From Hyposmocoma kahamanoa (taxonomy: Eukaryota > Arthropoda > Insecta > Lepidoptera > Cosmopterigidae): a stretch of 64,000 bases of DNA. The translations under genes were made by a program, and so were the position numbers. Below the pieces are notes generated by a model that ran no database searches, had not been told where the DNA came from, and saw only the letters and a list, made by a program, of their open reading frames with translations. The stretch is taken from assembly GCF_003589595.1 (NCBI RefSeq), contig NW_020654422.1:96637-160636 (forward strand). Reading direction: 5' to 3'. How positions within the stretch are numbered: position 1 is the stretch's first letter; each line of letters opens with the position of its first letter. Shown piece by piece: positions 1-10,663 of this stretch.

Positions 1-1895
1 AAACATTGAAGGATGATCCAGCAACGATCTAGGAGATCCTTCTTGATCCCAGTAATTTCAGCGGAAATTTCTGAATTCGAGAAAAACCGCCTGGCTGTAT
101 TACCATCGTTTGATGTTCCGCTTCCGCCACTTTTAGGCTTATCCACTATAAGCCCTAATCTTTCTCTAAATTGAGTCTGAACATATGATTTTTTTGCAGC
201 AACAAGCATTTTGTCATTAGCGGACCTAGCTTGCCATTTCCTAACATCTAACTTGTACGCGACATGAACAAAATATTCAAAAAAACGTATTAACGCGTGA
301 AGAGGTGATAAACCAAATTCATATTTACTCTCATCGACTTCCTTATTTAAACATTCGTCAATTTTGTTCATTTCACTGGGCAAGGCGTTACAAATAAAAC
401 ATTTTGATGAAGAAACACCACTAAGTGCATTGCACACTTTACCATCTACCATAGTAAGTTGCAAACAATGAGTAATGCGATATTCGCGATCTTCTTCCTT
501 GAAAACAGTAGGCTGCAAGTTCCTTATTTTATCTTTAAAATGAGCTTCTTCCTCAACTGACACTGCAGTCGATTCCTTCAAATATCGGAGGCGTATAGGA
601 CGACAGTATCGAGTTGATGAAGGACGAGGATTTTTCCACAAAACTACTGAATTTTCTTTGTTATCTGTTGTCAAAACAAGCTGAAGTGGCACATACGAAG
701 TAACAAACAGGCTACTGTCTTCAAGAGTGGAGTCAGAAAAACACTGTTTATATTCTGAATGCCCTGTACTGCCATCGAAACCCCATTTCCCTATCAAAGA
801 TATCTTATCTAGAGACTCATTAGGTACACTATCCAAAACATCTTTTTGAGACTTGAGAATCCGATTGGCAGTATGATCTAATAAACTTTGAAGTTCGACT
901 TCGGCGGATGATTCTGTAACAGTAATATCTGAAGGATAACAGTGTTTTTTAGATTCCACGACACTTTGGTAAGATGGGAAAATGGTTTTTGAAAACTTAT
1001 TGTCTATAAATTTCTTTACTAATATATATTGATGTCGAGTTAACTGAGCTTCAACAATGAGCGATAAAACTTCGCTAGAATCGATTTCAGGACAAGACAA
1101 GCTATCGGACGCATTGAGCAATGACTGTACAAGAGAAGGGTCTTGGTTAGACAAACTAGCCAATCTTCTCCTTTTTGTACGTTTACTGGTGTCGTCAAAG
1201 TTAATTCTCGGACGGCCATGCGATGAAGAAGTTGATGGTTTAACTTCGTCAAAGCTCTGAGATACACGTAACTCAGTTCGCTGTACATCAATATTTTCAA
1301 CGACATGCAGCCAATCTGAATATTTTTCTAAGAATTTAGATCTAGTACGATTCGACTTTGCCCAGTAGTGGGAAATTCGTTTACAAATATTCTTAATTTT
1401 AAGGCTTAAAGTCTCTAAATCAATATTTTCGATGTCGTCAGAAAGGGATGATGTTTCGGTCAAAGTGCTCAGGACGTGTTGCATTTTTTCATTTGGATTA
1501 CCCACTTTAGAGTGCCAAATATCAAAAATTGTCATCCTCGATACAGAACATTTGAAAAATGTACCTAAAACAATATGAAAGCTGAACTTAAAAAAAAATT
1601 AAAAATTCAATACTATGGACATGCATACTTTGACACCCCTTTAAGCCAAGAAGAGGCAGCAAGATGCAAATGAAACTTATAGCTCTTAATAAGGACATAC
1701 TCCTTATTCAAAAACCATATACCTCAGGTGCAGCTCAGCGCAGCCAAAAGTTGTAGGTCTAAAGGAAATTAAGTTATGCCAAAAATTTTCACCAAAAAAC
1801 TGCCTTCAATAAAAAAATTATATAAAAAAAATATGCATAAAAAAAATTAAAAAAAATTGATAATAAAAGTACATACCATGCTCTTGGATCTCCAT
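1..1895 (-). CDS. RAG1-like / Transib-superfamily transposase, two exons, 3' part outside window
   Basis: Exon 1 is 1895-1877 (ATG at 1895), the intron is 1876-1565 (GTATGT donor, TTGTTTTAG acceptor), and exon 2 runs from 1564 to the window edge. I read every codon of exon 2: 520 full codons without a stop, 527 visible in total, with the exon junction in phase. Residues 266-280 read GKWGFDGSTGHSEYK, containing the first catalytic Asp (D270). D380 lies in QLTMVDGKVCNAL, followed by a CFIC zinc motif (C395, C398). Residues 491-501 read SNDGNTARRFF. In mouse RAG1 the first two catalytic Asp are D600 and D708, with zinc cysteines C727/C730. The 110-residue Asp spacing and nearby CxxC here match that layout, as does the CRPIRL segment (327-332) before D380. 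The third catalytic residue (Glu) and the zinc histidines would lie beyond the left edge. The family cuts DNA by DDE chemistry at terminal inverted repeats. Whether this copy is a live transposon or a host-captured gene cannot be told here. Confidence 0.85.
1565..1876 (-). other. Intron of the RAG1-like gene
   Basis: A 312-base AT-rich intron with GTATGT at its 5' end and a pyrimidine-rich TTGTTTTAG at its 3' end. It splits a Gly codon (G|GT), and the exons join in one open frame. Exon 2 also has an in-frame ATG at 1532, so an unspliced product lacking the first 17 residues is possible. Confidence 0.7.
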
Positions 1896-2020
1896 GCTTT
1901 CACAACACGTAAACACTTGATTTGGAATAGTGACACTCAAAAACAAAGTGATTAAGTTTCGATGACTCACACGTGGTGATAATTAGTCTCGCGATGCGCT
2001 CACTTCCGATGCACAAAAGT

Positions 2021-2056
2021 GAATGATAACGTGACCTAATTACATTGATATTTATA
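2021..2056 (-). promoter_or_regulatory. TATA box and initiator of the RAG1-like gene
   Basis: Reading the minus strand, TATAAATA lies at 2056-2049 and a TCATTC initiator-like hexamer at 2026-2021. The first T of the TATA box is 32 bases upstream of the initiator A (2024), which is the canonical core-promoter distance. This would give a 5' leader of about 129 bases before the ATG at 1895. No transcript evidence is available. Confidence 0.55.
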
Positions 2057-2067
2057 GTTTTTGGAAG

Positions 2068-2093
2068 CTTGTTAACTAGTTACTAACTTAGTG
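2068..2093 (-). repeat. Candidate terminal inverted repeat of the RAG1-like element
   Basis: On the minus strand this reads CACTAAGTTAGTAACTAG and on, just upstream of the TATA box. Transib ends and RAG signal heptamers both begin with CAC. The partner end would lie left of the window, so this is only a candidate. The five bases outside it on the plus strand are agttg, which would be the target duplication. Confidence 0.2.
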
Positions 2094-2150
2094 AGTTGAT
2101 CTAACCGGGATAAGCCAATGATTTTTTTTGATTTATGGCCTATGGGGGAA

Positions 2151-2859
2151 TCACAGTGCGCAGGGAACCTCTCCAGACGGTTCATGCGGTATGTTAGAGG
2201 GAGACAATGAACGCTCTTTAACAATAGTTGCTTGCGCAGACCACTGCATAGGTAGAGTGTAACTGTGATCAGCTGACTCATTCACCGGTGTTTGTAACGC
2301 CATCGGCCCGCTGTCCGTAGTGCAAGCTCCTCTATTTCTGTTTACCGTACACTCTCCGGTTAAAAATAAGGCATACCTGTCGTCGTGCCATTTCATTCTA
2401 ATTCTTGTAACTGTTTATTGGTCACATAATTATTTTTAATTTGTGACTGTTCCAATTTTAGCAGTGAAATATTCTTAAGTAAGGCAGTGACGTCAACAGT
2501 ATCAAAAGTAACAGGCGGCAGTCGCTCTAAGTCCTTAGCAACGAAATTTGATAGCAGTTTCAAATCTGCGTTTTGAAACATCATGAGGATGTACTCTAGA
2601 TCCCGTAGAATTATACCATCATTTCGCTGTGAGACATGTCTTTTACCTGACTTGACACAGTCAAATAATAATTGCTGTGCTTCTCAACTTCCTGCACTAT
2701 AAAAACCGTTGCACAAATTTGCACGAGACTCTCATAATCCATTACGTCCAATTTATTGGAGACCAACGCCAACACTTCATTAATAATGATATTGCAACTA
2801 ACACATTTTAAAGTTTTCGAATATGTTGTTAGCAACATAAGGTCACTGACCTTATGCAC
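2151..2859 (-). pseudogene. Broken ORF1/gag-like fragment of a lepidopteran repeat
   Basis: Three overlapping minus-strand reading segments form one degraded coding region: 2859-2611 (LKCVSCNIIINEVLALV near the start), 2584-2393 (DLERLPPVTFDTVDVTALLK) and 2396-2151 (RGACTTDSGPMALQ). The first passes into the second through one frameshift near 2690 (after VQEVEK); the frame it leaves then ends in a stop at 2611. The segment types recall a repetitive lepidopteran protein that I associate with non-LTR element ORF1 products, but I cannot name the family with certainty. It ends about 95 bases upstream of the TATA box of the RAG1-like gene, on the same strand. Confidence 0.5.
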
Positions 2860-3275
2860 ATTCGTATGAGATCGCGACCATACACTTAACCGTGCGCGTA
2901 CAAAACTGGATAAAGGTTGATATTGTCACACTTGTTTATACATGTACATATGTCTACTAGTATATATTTTCCAACAATATTGAAATTCACGTTCGCATGA
3001 CACGTCTTGGAGATGATCTGTGAGGAAATCGAGGAAACTAATAAGACAAATCAAATAATATTCAAAGGAGGATGGATGCCTCGTAGTTCAATTCGGAAAC
3101 TTCATTTAAATTGCCGTTTAACGAGTGACGCATCGATATCACAGTCTAACCAATTATGTTCTTTGGACTGTGTCGTACCCTGTAATACTTTTATAAATAT
3201 GACCAATCAAATATCGTAGAATATAAGAACAAGCGTATTGGTTTCTGTTTAATTGATCAGTAATTATTTAGTAGT

Positions 3276-3518
3276 ACTAGAGCTCCTTGTAAAAGAGTTC
3301 ATCCAGGGCAGTATTGGCAACATTATAATGTCAGCATTACTGTTTTGATCCGATTTCGAAGGGTAAGGGTGCTGGTGAAATTACAGGCACATGAGACTTG
3401 TCAACTTATATCTCAGGGTGACGGGCGCAGTGGCACTGCCCCTCAGATCTTTGTGATTTAAAGCTGAGTGGTACTGCAGCTGTTATGGATAGACCAAGTG
3501 TCCCATTAGTTAGTGTCA
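3276..3518 (+). repeat. Short interspersed repeat, family A
   Basis: Carries the family landmarks in order: 'gaaagagttc-gtccaggg'-like start, 'cagcattactg', 'gaagggtaagggtgctggtg', 'attacaggcacatg', 'tctcagggtgacgggcgc', then a tail related to 'tgttatggacag'. About 14 copies occur in this window on both strands. No clear pol III boxes were seen, so it may be a SINE or the 3' end of a longer retroelement. Confidence 0.75.
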
Positions 3519-4497
3519 TAAAAAAGCTACATGGTGGTATTTACATAATCTCGCAAAAGTACACATTATTTGGATTTGAATTTTGGTTAAAATATATCAT
3601 TGATTCTAAATGTTTTCTTTTAATCTTTAAATAAACAGAAACTCGAAGATTTGTACGTTTAGATCGCGTTCCCATTATGTCGTGACGACAGATAGTCGTG
3701 CAGTTTAAAATGTCGTGGCTTGTATGTTAGAATGAAGTTGTTCACACATAGAACAAGACGATTAAGTACGAACAAGATGTTTTGACTACAAAAGACCAGC
3801 GGACTGACTGGCCATATAGATAGACTGACAGAATTCAAAAGTAGACCGATTTTCTTTTGGATACAAGACGACGAGGGCAGTCCTACCTGACTAAGCCGAG
3901 AATACCCCTGTAAGTCAGACAGATCGTACAATTTATTAACGTCAGGTATTATTAATAACTTTGTACAATAAAACAAACAAGGAAAAAAAATTACTCAATG
4001 TTTTAATTAAGAAAGACATTGCTTTTTCTTCAATTTGATTAACTTACAAAAACTGAATTTTATTTTGCTTTTTCAATAATAACATAAGTACTTGGTGATT
4101 TTGTTAGAGTTTATTAAGTCATGACTCAACAATATAAGAAGTAGTTAGTTTTTTTAAATTGTACCTGCTTTAATCTCTCAGAAAAACAACTTAATTATGT
4201 TACTTTTCTTTTGATATTTTAGATAAATAAAAGAAATGACGCTATGGTTAACGTACAATCTATATTCAGCATAGTTTAAAATTACATGATAATGTACTGT
4301 TATTTTTTCTTATTTGTTCCTCATATTTCGCATACGTATTTCAAGTATTCAAATGTTCAAATAACAAAAAATTGGCCGAATATGCCGAATACTTAACGTA
4401 AGCGAATTTTCATTGTAAGTCTATTATTTAAGTACAGTTTTAGCAATGTTAGATTCTCAAACCATCTCTTTGAATGTTTTTTACCTTATTTCATTAT
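3519..4497. other. No gene recognised; AT-rich
   Basis: AT-rich sequence. A possible 3'-end-like signal, AATAAA followed by an A-rich run, occurs on the plus strand near 3967-3990, but no coding sequence leads into it. Confidence 0.4.
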
Positions 4498-4700
4498 CTC
4501 CGTGGCCGAATGGTTACCATGCTAGACTGCCACGCAGAGGTCTCGGGTTCGATCCCCGGACCGGGAGTAATATTTGTATGGCCTACTTTTATTTCTCTCG
4601 TGAGTTTGGGTGTAACTTGTGGTTGTCTATGTGTGTGTCCATGGCACTCGCGACACAGGATTTCCCTAGTACGGGGCTATGAGTGTATACGTTATTTATT
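4498..4700 (+). repeat. tRNA-derived SINE, family B
   Basis: The head has an A box (tggccgaatggtt) and B box (ggttcgatccc) spaced as in a tRNA gene, followed by a conserved body (aatatttgtatggcc, tttatttctctcgtgag, gtttgggtgtaa) and a TTTATT tail. The same body recurs at 8578, 24190, 49329 and 62848, so this is a SINE and not a tRNA gene. Confidence 0.8.
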
Positions 4701-5020
4701 TATTGAACCAGCACGTCATGATACAGAAAACATTTTATCAATTGGTCGTAACAGCGATAGTTTGATTAATCATCTGTAAACATCGACACTATATCGAAAT
4801 TTTAAGCATCGACGTATTCTATATCAACGGTTAGTACCATTGTACATAGATAGTATGCTAAACTACTATAGTACCTCAATTACATGGACAATAAAATAGG
4901 TTCCAAAAATCACAACTTCCTATCACAAATTTCAATAATTTGGCATCCATTCAGCCAAAGTTAATTTAATTGTCTTGAAGTGATTAATATGATTCTTAGA
5001 AGAATAATTAAAAATAATAA

Positions 5021-5160
5021 GGGTTACTGCTGTTGCGCCCGTCATCCTGAGACATAAAATGATAAATCCCATGTGCCTATAATTTCACGAGCACCCTTCA
5101 TAACCGGAACACAGTAATGCCCACATTACTGCTTGGCGGCAGAAATGGGTAAGGTTTAAT
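5021..5160 (-). repeat. Short interspersed repeat, family A (partial)
   Basis: Reverse orientation of family A: 'gcgcccgtcatcctgagaca', 'cccatgtgcctataatttca', 'acattactgcttggcggcag'. Confidence 0.7.
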
Positions 5161-6409
5161 ATAAGTTATAAAGTTTAATATTTAAATACTGCAACTAAAA
5201 ATAAAATCTATTCACTTGTACTGCGAAGCAATGAAATAATATTACTTTACCTTTACCTAACTTATATTTATTAAAAGAGTGGGCTTTATAAATCGTTTAC
5301 TACTTTAGCTTACGGTTGTAACCTTAAAGCTTACAAAACACTTAAAGTGGCAATCACTACTTCAATAGCACTATTGTATCTCTTTATTATCACTCATTAT
5401 CAGTATTCTATAACCATTAAGTTACTTTAAGCTAAAATTGTGACCAAAAAGGTGTAATAAAATGTGAACCCTAATCAGGGTTATATAAGAGTTATAGCGC
5501 ACTAAAAAAGTGCGTTTATAGAACCTTAGGTTCTTAAAATTCTCTTTAACCTCCTAAGACGCCGTGTACATCAAAATGTACACAAATGTACGCATTCAAA
5601 TTTAGTGTTAGTATACATTGTTTGTTACCATATGGTTTTTAGGAAAATACTTTGCGGTTTTCATACCAAACTGAGGGTCATATTTGACTGGGCCTGAAGC
5701 ATATTTAGTACGTTTTAATGTATATTTTGGGCGTTTAGCACTTTTCCCATCATAGTTTGTTAGGTCTTGGAAGGTTAACACCAAAGTGTTAGTTGGGAGG
5801 GTAGGTAGAGTAAAATTTGTAGTTTTAATAGTAGCAGCGCTGTGTTGAATTAAAATTACCTCTGAACAACACTGGTGTAGTAAACAGCATTCTCTTCGTC
5901 TCTATTTAAATCGCTAAGATGAATAAGAACTGAGTAAGTATAGGTACTTAGTATGTTCCTTCGGTCATTCTCGGATTAGTGTTCTCTACCTAATCTCTGT
6001 GGCAATTTTTATTATTTAAGTAAGTTAAGTATTCGATTTTTTATCATGCGATATTATTTAATATCCGAGTAATTATATATTTTTAATTTATTTAACGGTT
6101 TATTACATACATGCTCAAAAAACCACTAAGGGTTTATCCGTCCACAGCGATTCGCTCTAAGAAGTATTTTCTTAGTTTATTTTATTTATTTTATTGTATC
6201 GTGAAATATTATTTAATAATTACACGATAATATACTTGAATATTTAAATAATAAAAATAGCCACGGAAATTACGTAGTGAGAACTAGTCCGAGAATGACC
6301 GCATTGAACACTGTAACACAGTGTAAATGAAGATGAAGTGAAAAGATATGCTTCCTTAGCATAAAATGATAAAAAGTCAGTTTTTAATGGTAGAATAAGT
6401 GCGTATTTG
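5161..6409. other. No gene recognised; several small hairpins
   Basis: AT-rich. Small palindromes cluster at 5460-5600 (gcac...gtgc, gaacc-ttaggttc, gtacat...atgtac). No reading frame of note and no recognised repeat. Confidence 0.35.
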
Positions 6410-6590
6410 ACCTCCATTTCACCTAATGGAAAGTGACGATGTGGTCGACTTTGGAGTATGCACACCTATATAATGCTTACGCACTTTCGCCTCGAAAAGG
6501 CGTCAGTTATAGCGTTCAGGGAGCAAGTATGCAGACAAGGATTTTTGTAATGCCGTATACCATATAAATGTGGAGGTATAGTTGAAGAAA
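6410..6590 (-). repeat. Non-LTR retrotransposon 3' fragment (family L)
   Basis: Shares 'atggaaagtgacgatg-ggtcga', the Arg/Pro/His-rich tail codons and 'agttatagcgttcagggagc' with the copies at 9858, 12385 and 29590. Those encode the end of a non-LTR reverse transcriptase (see 9858-10195). Too decayed to keep a reading frame. Confidence 0.6.
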
Positions 6591-7309
6591 TATTATTTTC
6601 TTAAATAATAACATTATGATCTTTTGAACGGCTAATCCTTTTTATTACTACAATGTGGTAATAAAATCATTAACACTTATTTTACTTAAAACATATACAG
6701 ATATAACAATCTTTGTCCATCGTCGTCCATGGGTACGCTAAATGCTTTTTCTGAATTAGTTTTCAATTATTTCTTTACTCAACTACACTTTTGTCGTTTA
6801 CAAGACATTTGGCATTCAATTCGTCAGGTATATCCCATAGAAGCCATGAATAGCGCCTCTCATTCTTTTGAATGACACCTCTCCATGAACGTTGAAAACT
6901 GATCGATCTGCTTTTTCTGTACAAGGTTGTGAATGGAATCATTCGTTGTGACCAAATCCAAGAACACAAAAATCTGTGCTCCATTTAATTACTCAGACAG
7001 AATTACAACACTTTTTATGTCTCACCTTGTCGTACGCCCGTGCCCGTGTCTTACCGTGTCGAATTCGTCTTTGTGTAGAATGTGTCGTTCTTATAACACA
7101 ATTGATAATTGCAATTCAACTGGTCTTGACGTTTTTAATGATTCTGTCTATAAATTTAAATATAAATTGCATGTTCCAACAGCTTAATGAATTATTGTCA
7201 TTATTATTTATTTTATCTGTCACAAAATATTTAATGAATACAATGCACTGTCATATTTACATCAATCAACTATTTATTCCGATCTTGTAATCAATTATTT
7301 ACCTTAAAT
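6591..7309. other. No gene recognised
   Basis: AT-rich. Open frames up to about 100 codons exist here on both strands, but they lack recognisable domains and are biased to residues expected from AT-rich noise. Confidence 0.35.
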
Positions 7310-7930
7310 GAATAATTGGATTTATAATCACTAATATAAAGATCGAACACTCAGAAAAAAATCCTTGGATCCGGCCGGATTCGAACCGACTTCTTCTAGC
7401 TTACCGTGGCAGACGCTATACCAACTAAGCCACGGAACGAACCAGCGCACCTCACGAATTTTTTTATGTGCTTGCGTCGCATTTTTATATTTGGTTTTTT
7501 TCAACGAGTTTTTAGTCGTAGTTTTGTCACCCAGTTAGATATCTTTACAGTTATCAGCCCTGGCGAGAGATGTCGCTATTCACTGTATTTTAAATTTTTA
7601 TTGAATTGATATTCAATTATTTTCTGTGAAATGACTCCACTAGTTTGTTATAATGATCGAATATAAGGATCGAAGGATTTTTTTCTGAGTATTCGATCTT
7701 TGTATTAGTAATTATCTTAGCTGGTTCATTCCGTGACTTAGTTGGTATAGAGTCTGACACGGTAAGCTAGAAGACATCGGTTCGAATCCGGCCGGATCGA
7801 AGGAATTTTTTCTGAGTGTTCGAATTTTGTATTAGTAATTATAACAAACTGGTGGAGTAATTTCACAGGAAATAATTGAATATCAATTCAATAAAAATTT
7901 AAAATAATTTGATTATTGATATTTAAATTT
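7310..7930. repeat. Inverted pair of tRNA-like repeats (family C) with long inverted arms
   Basis: A minus-strand tRNA-like head (7345-7450, B box ggttcgaatcc on the minus strand) faces a plus-strand head (7728-7830, ggttcgaatccggccgg). An arm of about 67 bases at 7587-7655, containing 'gaattgatattcaatt' and 'actccactagtttgttata', recurs inverted at 7844-7911. Other family C copies lie at 37790-37960, 55500-55770, 58055-58140 and 61870-62160. Confidence 0.65.
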
Positions 7931-8577
7931 GTTTTCATTTTATTAATGTTTTTGTAATTGGCATACACATAAGAACTGTGCCTTACCAAATGTTGTCGTT
8001 TAAACTTATTTTTTCTGTGTAATCTGTTAGTGTTCCAAATTAATAAATAAACAAACATGACTAATCCGTATGTAATTTGACGTAATGTAATTTAAGGTCA
8101 TTGTTGCATTTTTTACTTGTGTTTTTAGTGTTGTGGTGGACGACCCTTAGGAACCTTGGTCTACATAGAACAACCTTCATTTCACGGTTTGAATTGCCTA
8201 CTGCAATTCTTACCAAGTCCCGCGATCATCATGGAAATGGTAAAGAAATTTTGAGACTTCGTTTACGGAAAATGCACGCATGCTTCAGTTGATGGATCGT
8301 GAGAGGATTTTGTGATTACGTGGTTCGATGACTGACTTTTGAACTTTATTGTCAAGTGTTAAGGGTCAAAGGTTTGTAAAGGCGCTTCGACCTTCTCGTA
8401 ATTACGCATGATGCCGCAAAGTAATGATAGTCGTGAGTGTTGTTTGAACAAGGATTGCATAGATACAGAAATAGATCTGTGCGTGCACTCAGCTTCAAAG
8501 GCAGTGTTTCAAGTTTTAGTAGTAGTTGTAAAACAATTGTAGAAAGCGTCCTTACCTAACCTAACCGTATATAAATG
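7931..8577. other. No gene recognised
   Basis: Moderate-complexity sequence without a supported reading frame or repeat match in the window. Confidence 0.3.
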
Positions 8578-8700
8578 ACTACCTCCATTGCCGAACGCTT
8601 GCCGTACCTACTGGTCTGCCACGAAGAGATCCCGGGTGCTATTCTCGGGCCGAGAGAAATATTTGTATGGCATAGATTTATTTATCTCGTGAGTTTTTTA
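8578..8700 (+). repeat. tRNA-derived SINE, family B (decayed)
   Basis: Head 'ccattgccgaacgcttgccg' and body 'agaaatatttgtatggc' match the 4498 copy. The B box is damaged (ggtgctattctc), so transcription by pol III from this copy is unlikely. Confidence 0.65.
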
Positions 8701-8749
8701 CACTTGTGTTATAGAAATCAGTAGTTTTTGTAACAGTACAGCTCGTTGT

Positions 8750-9070
8750 TGAACATCCTGGTTACCCGGATCGGGCGAGATCTCTCTCCGCCAGGCATAG
8801 TAGTGGCTATGCTGGCGGATCAAGAGTCCCATGAGGCAGTGGTCTCCTTCTGTGAAGCGGTGATGCTCTAGAAGGAGGTTGCCGAGTGCGATCGGGAGAA
8901 AGAGGGGGCGTACCTTCGCGGCTGCGGGTGATCGGAGCGGGGACTCCGTTCGCCAGTACGTTTGGCAGCCGCGAGGAGGACGAAGGGGCGGTGTGGCCCG
9001 TTTCATCGAGAGGACATCTCATGGACAAGGGCGTAGCTCACCATCAGGCGCTCGACTTGTTCGTCCCCTC
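8750..9070. repeat. GC-rich repeat ending in the family A tail
   Basis: A block of unusually high GC (8760-9030) in AT-rich surroundings. Its right end, 'gtagctcaccatcaggcg' then 'cgacttgttcgtcccctcac', is the tail of family A. Overlapping open frames on both strands (60-100 codons) follow from the GC content, and I recognise no protein in them. Probably a retroelement 3' region. Confidence 0.4.
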
Positions 9071-9097
9071 ACTTGAGATTACATTTAAAAAATCGAT

Positions 9098-9205
9098 ATA
9101 GAAAAGTTACTTTTCTATACTGACCCGGCCGGGGATCGAACGTGGGACCTCAGAGATGGTAAGATTATGAAAACCGGTGTGCAAGCTACTTGACCACAGA
9201 GATCG
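9098..9205 (-). repeat. tRNA-like SINE, family D
   Basis: On the minus strand: 'ccatctctgaggtcccacg', B box gttcgatcccc, 'ggccgggtca', 'gaaaagtaacttttctat'. The same order occurs on the plus strand at 43960-44065. Confidence 0.65.
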
Positions 9206-9824
9206 TCACATTGATTCAATCCCACTACTCATTCGTAAGGCAGGTTCCTCTGCAAAGAATGAGTAAGAATGAATGCTAGAAAGAAATTGTATGAGGAATA
9301 AAAGTGTGAGAGGCATAAAAGCGAGAACTAGTATGAAGAAGAAAATTAGGTTGAAAATTGTAAAAGTAGATATAAAAAGACTCCTTCTTCCCACGTTGGA
9401 GGTACTTGATTAATAATATAAAAAAAACTCAGGCGTCGCTCTTTGTAAATAAACCTTTGTACACATTTATAATGTTCAATATTCATTTCAAATACGTAGT
9501 AGATAAGATGAAGAAAACCTGCAAGAGGTAAACGGGTTCGTACCTTGCATTTTTCGTCATCGAAGTACGCAGAAGCTGTATAGTAAATTGGTCTAAATTT
9601 TTTGTTTCAATATAGTTTTAAAAAATATCAACCGGAATCTTATTATAGAAGGCCGTACATTGCCCCTTGAGACTGTACTACCTCAGCTCGAATAAAAATT
9701 TCAGAATTCATTTTTTTACAAACAAACTTAAAGCCATTTGAAAAATGTATATATATTTAAATATTTTATATATATATACATATTTTATTATATATATTTA
9801 CATTTCCATTATATATATACATTT

Positions 9825-9857
<33 letters not shown>
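9206..9857. repeat. AT-rich stretch with (AT)n microsatellite
   Basis: Contains TA/AT runs at about 9748-9860, ending at the 3' end of the family L retroelement fragment. Nothing coding was recognised. Confidence 0.6.
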
Positions 9858-9864
<7 letters not shown>

Positions 9865-10195
9865 AAAGTGACGATGAGGTCGAGGATGTAGCATGCACAC
9901 TCTCGCCTTGAAAAGGTCCAAGTTATAGCGTTCGGGGAACAAGTCTGCAGACAGGGAATTCCATTCCCTAGCCGCTCGCCATACAAATGTGGAAGCGAAA
10001 CGCTTCGTGCGAATCCGGGGAATATCCACAACACAGGGGTGGAACCCCAGCCCACGTCTAGTCTCCCGATGATGGAAAGGCGAAGGCGGAATCAAATTAT
10101 GCAATTCCATCGCACACTCTCCGTGATATATCCTGTAGAATACCGATAAGTTGGCAACTCTACGGCGGTGTTCAAGGCTCTGTAGCTTCGCCTCT
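9858..10195 (-). mobile_element. Non-LTR retrotransposon 3' end, reverse transcriptase C-terminal tail (family L)
   Basis: The minus strand codes for an 80-residue stretch starting [14 protein letters not shown], with [19 protein letters not shown] in the middle and FKARV near the end. This pattern (FHH, TKRFAS, EWNSLP, F.ARV) is typical of the extreme C-terminus of a common insect non-LTR reverse transcriptase. The frame stays open here but lacks the polymerase domain. The 3' end abuts an AT microsatellite, as expected for target-primed insertion. Relatives are at 6410, 12385 and 29590. Confidence 0.7.
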
Positions 10196-10209
10196 ACTAG
10201 TTCCGAGTT

Positions 10210-10510
10210 AGTAGTTTAGTAGTAGTAGAGTAGTTTTTTTTTATATCGTACCTATACTACACGCGTTTTATTTAGTTCAGTTGATATAAAAAAATAATCA
10301 TTGGTATATGTAAAGTACCTATTGAATACTGCTGTTTTCTTGTAAAACTTCGAGGTAATTTGTAGGAATTTAGTTTTCACACCGTGTAGTAGTCAGTGTA
10401 TATCATCAATTTTACTATATAATTTTTCCATAGTGATTGATTCAACACTTTCACTGTTATGCGGTATCAAACCCAAGCCATTTGTGAAGACGTCTGTCAA
10501 GAATAGCCAG
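10210..10510 (+). repeat. Dispersed repeat H, copy 1
   Basis: Shares a collinear segment with 14995-15245: 'tttagttcagttgatataaa', 'gtaaagtacctattgaat', 'gttttcttgtaaaa', 'cactttcactgttatgcgg'. Class not recognised. Confidence 0.6.
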
Positions 10511-10663
10511 TTTATCTCTATTCCTCGTATTAATGTTACGTTTATCACTATTTTTCATAAAATAAATACTTTTCTCAAATATGCTCGGAAATGTTTACAT
10601 TAATTTCAAAAAACGAACACGGGAACAAGAAACGAACAAGGCCTGCAAAGTAACTATGAAAAT

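Noticed and set aside
1040..1306. An 88-codon minus-strand frame and a plus-strand frame at 1057-1260
   Set aside because: Both are other-frame shadows of the long RAG1-like exon, which is open on the minus strand in a different phase.
2152..2158. A perfect CACAGTG heptamer, as in V(D)J recombination signals, near the RAG1-like gene
   Set aside because: It lies inside the neighbouring ORF1-like remnant, no suitably spaced nonamer was seen, and the same word recurs by chance elsewhere (near 6318).
4498..4570. A tRNA gene
   Set aside because: Pol III boxes are present, but the head is followed by a body shared with at least four other loci; it is a SINE.
6976..7290. A 104-codon Leu/Ile-rich frame suggesting a membrane protein
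   Set aside because: The composition is what AT-rich DNA gives by chance; there is no start context, splice support or family pattern.
8698..9028. Overlapping Pro/Arg-rich frames on both strands
   Set aside because: They arise from a GC-rich repeat; neither resembles a known protein and the right end is a family A tail.
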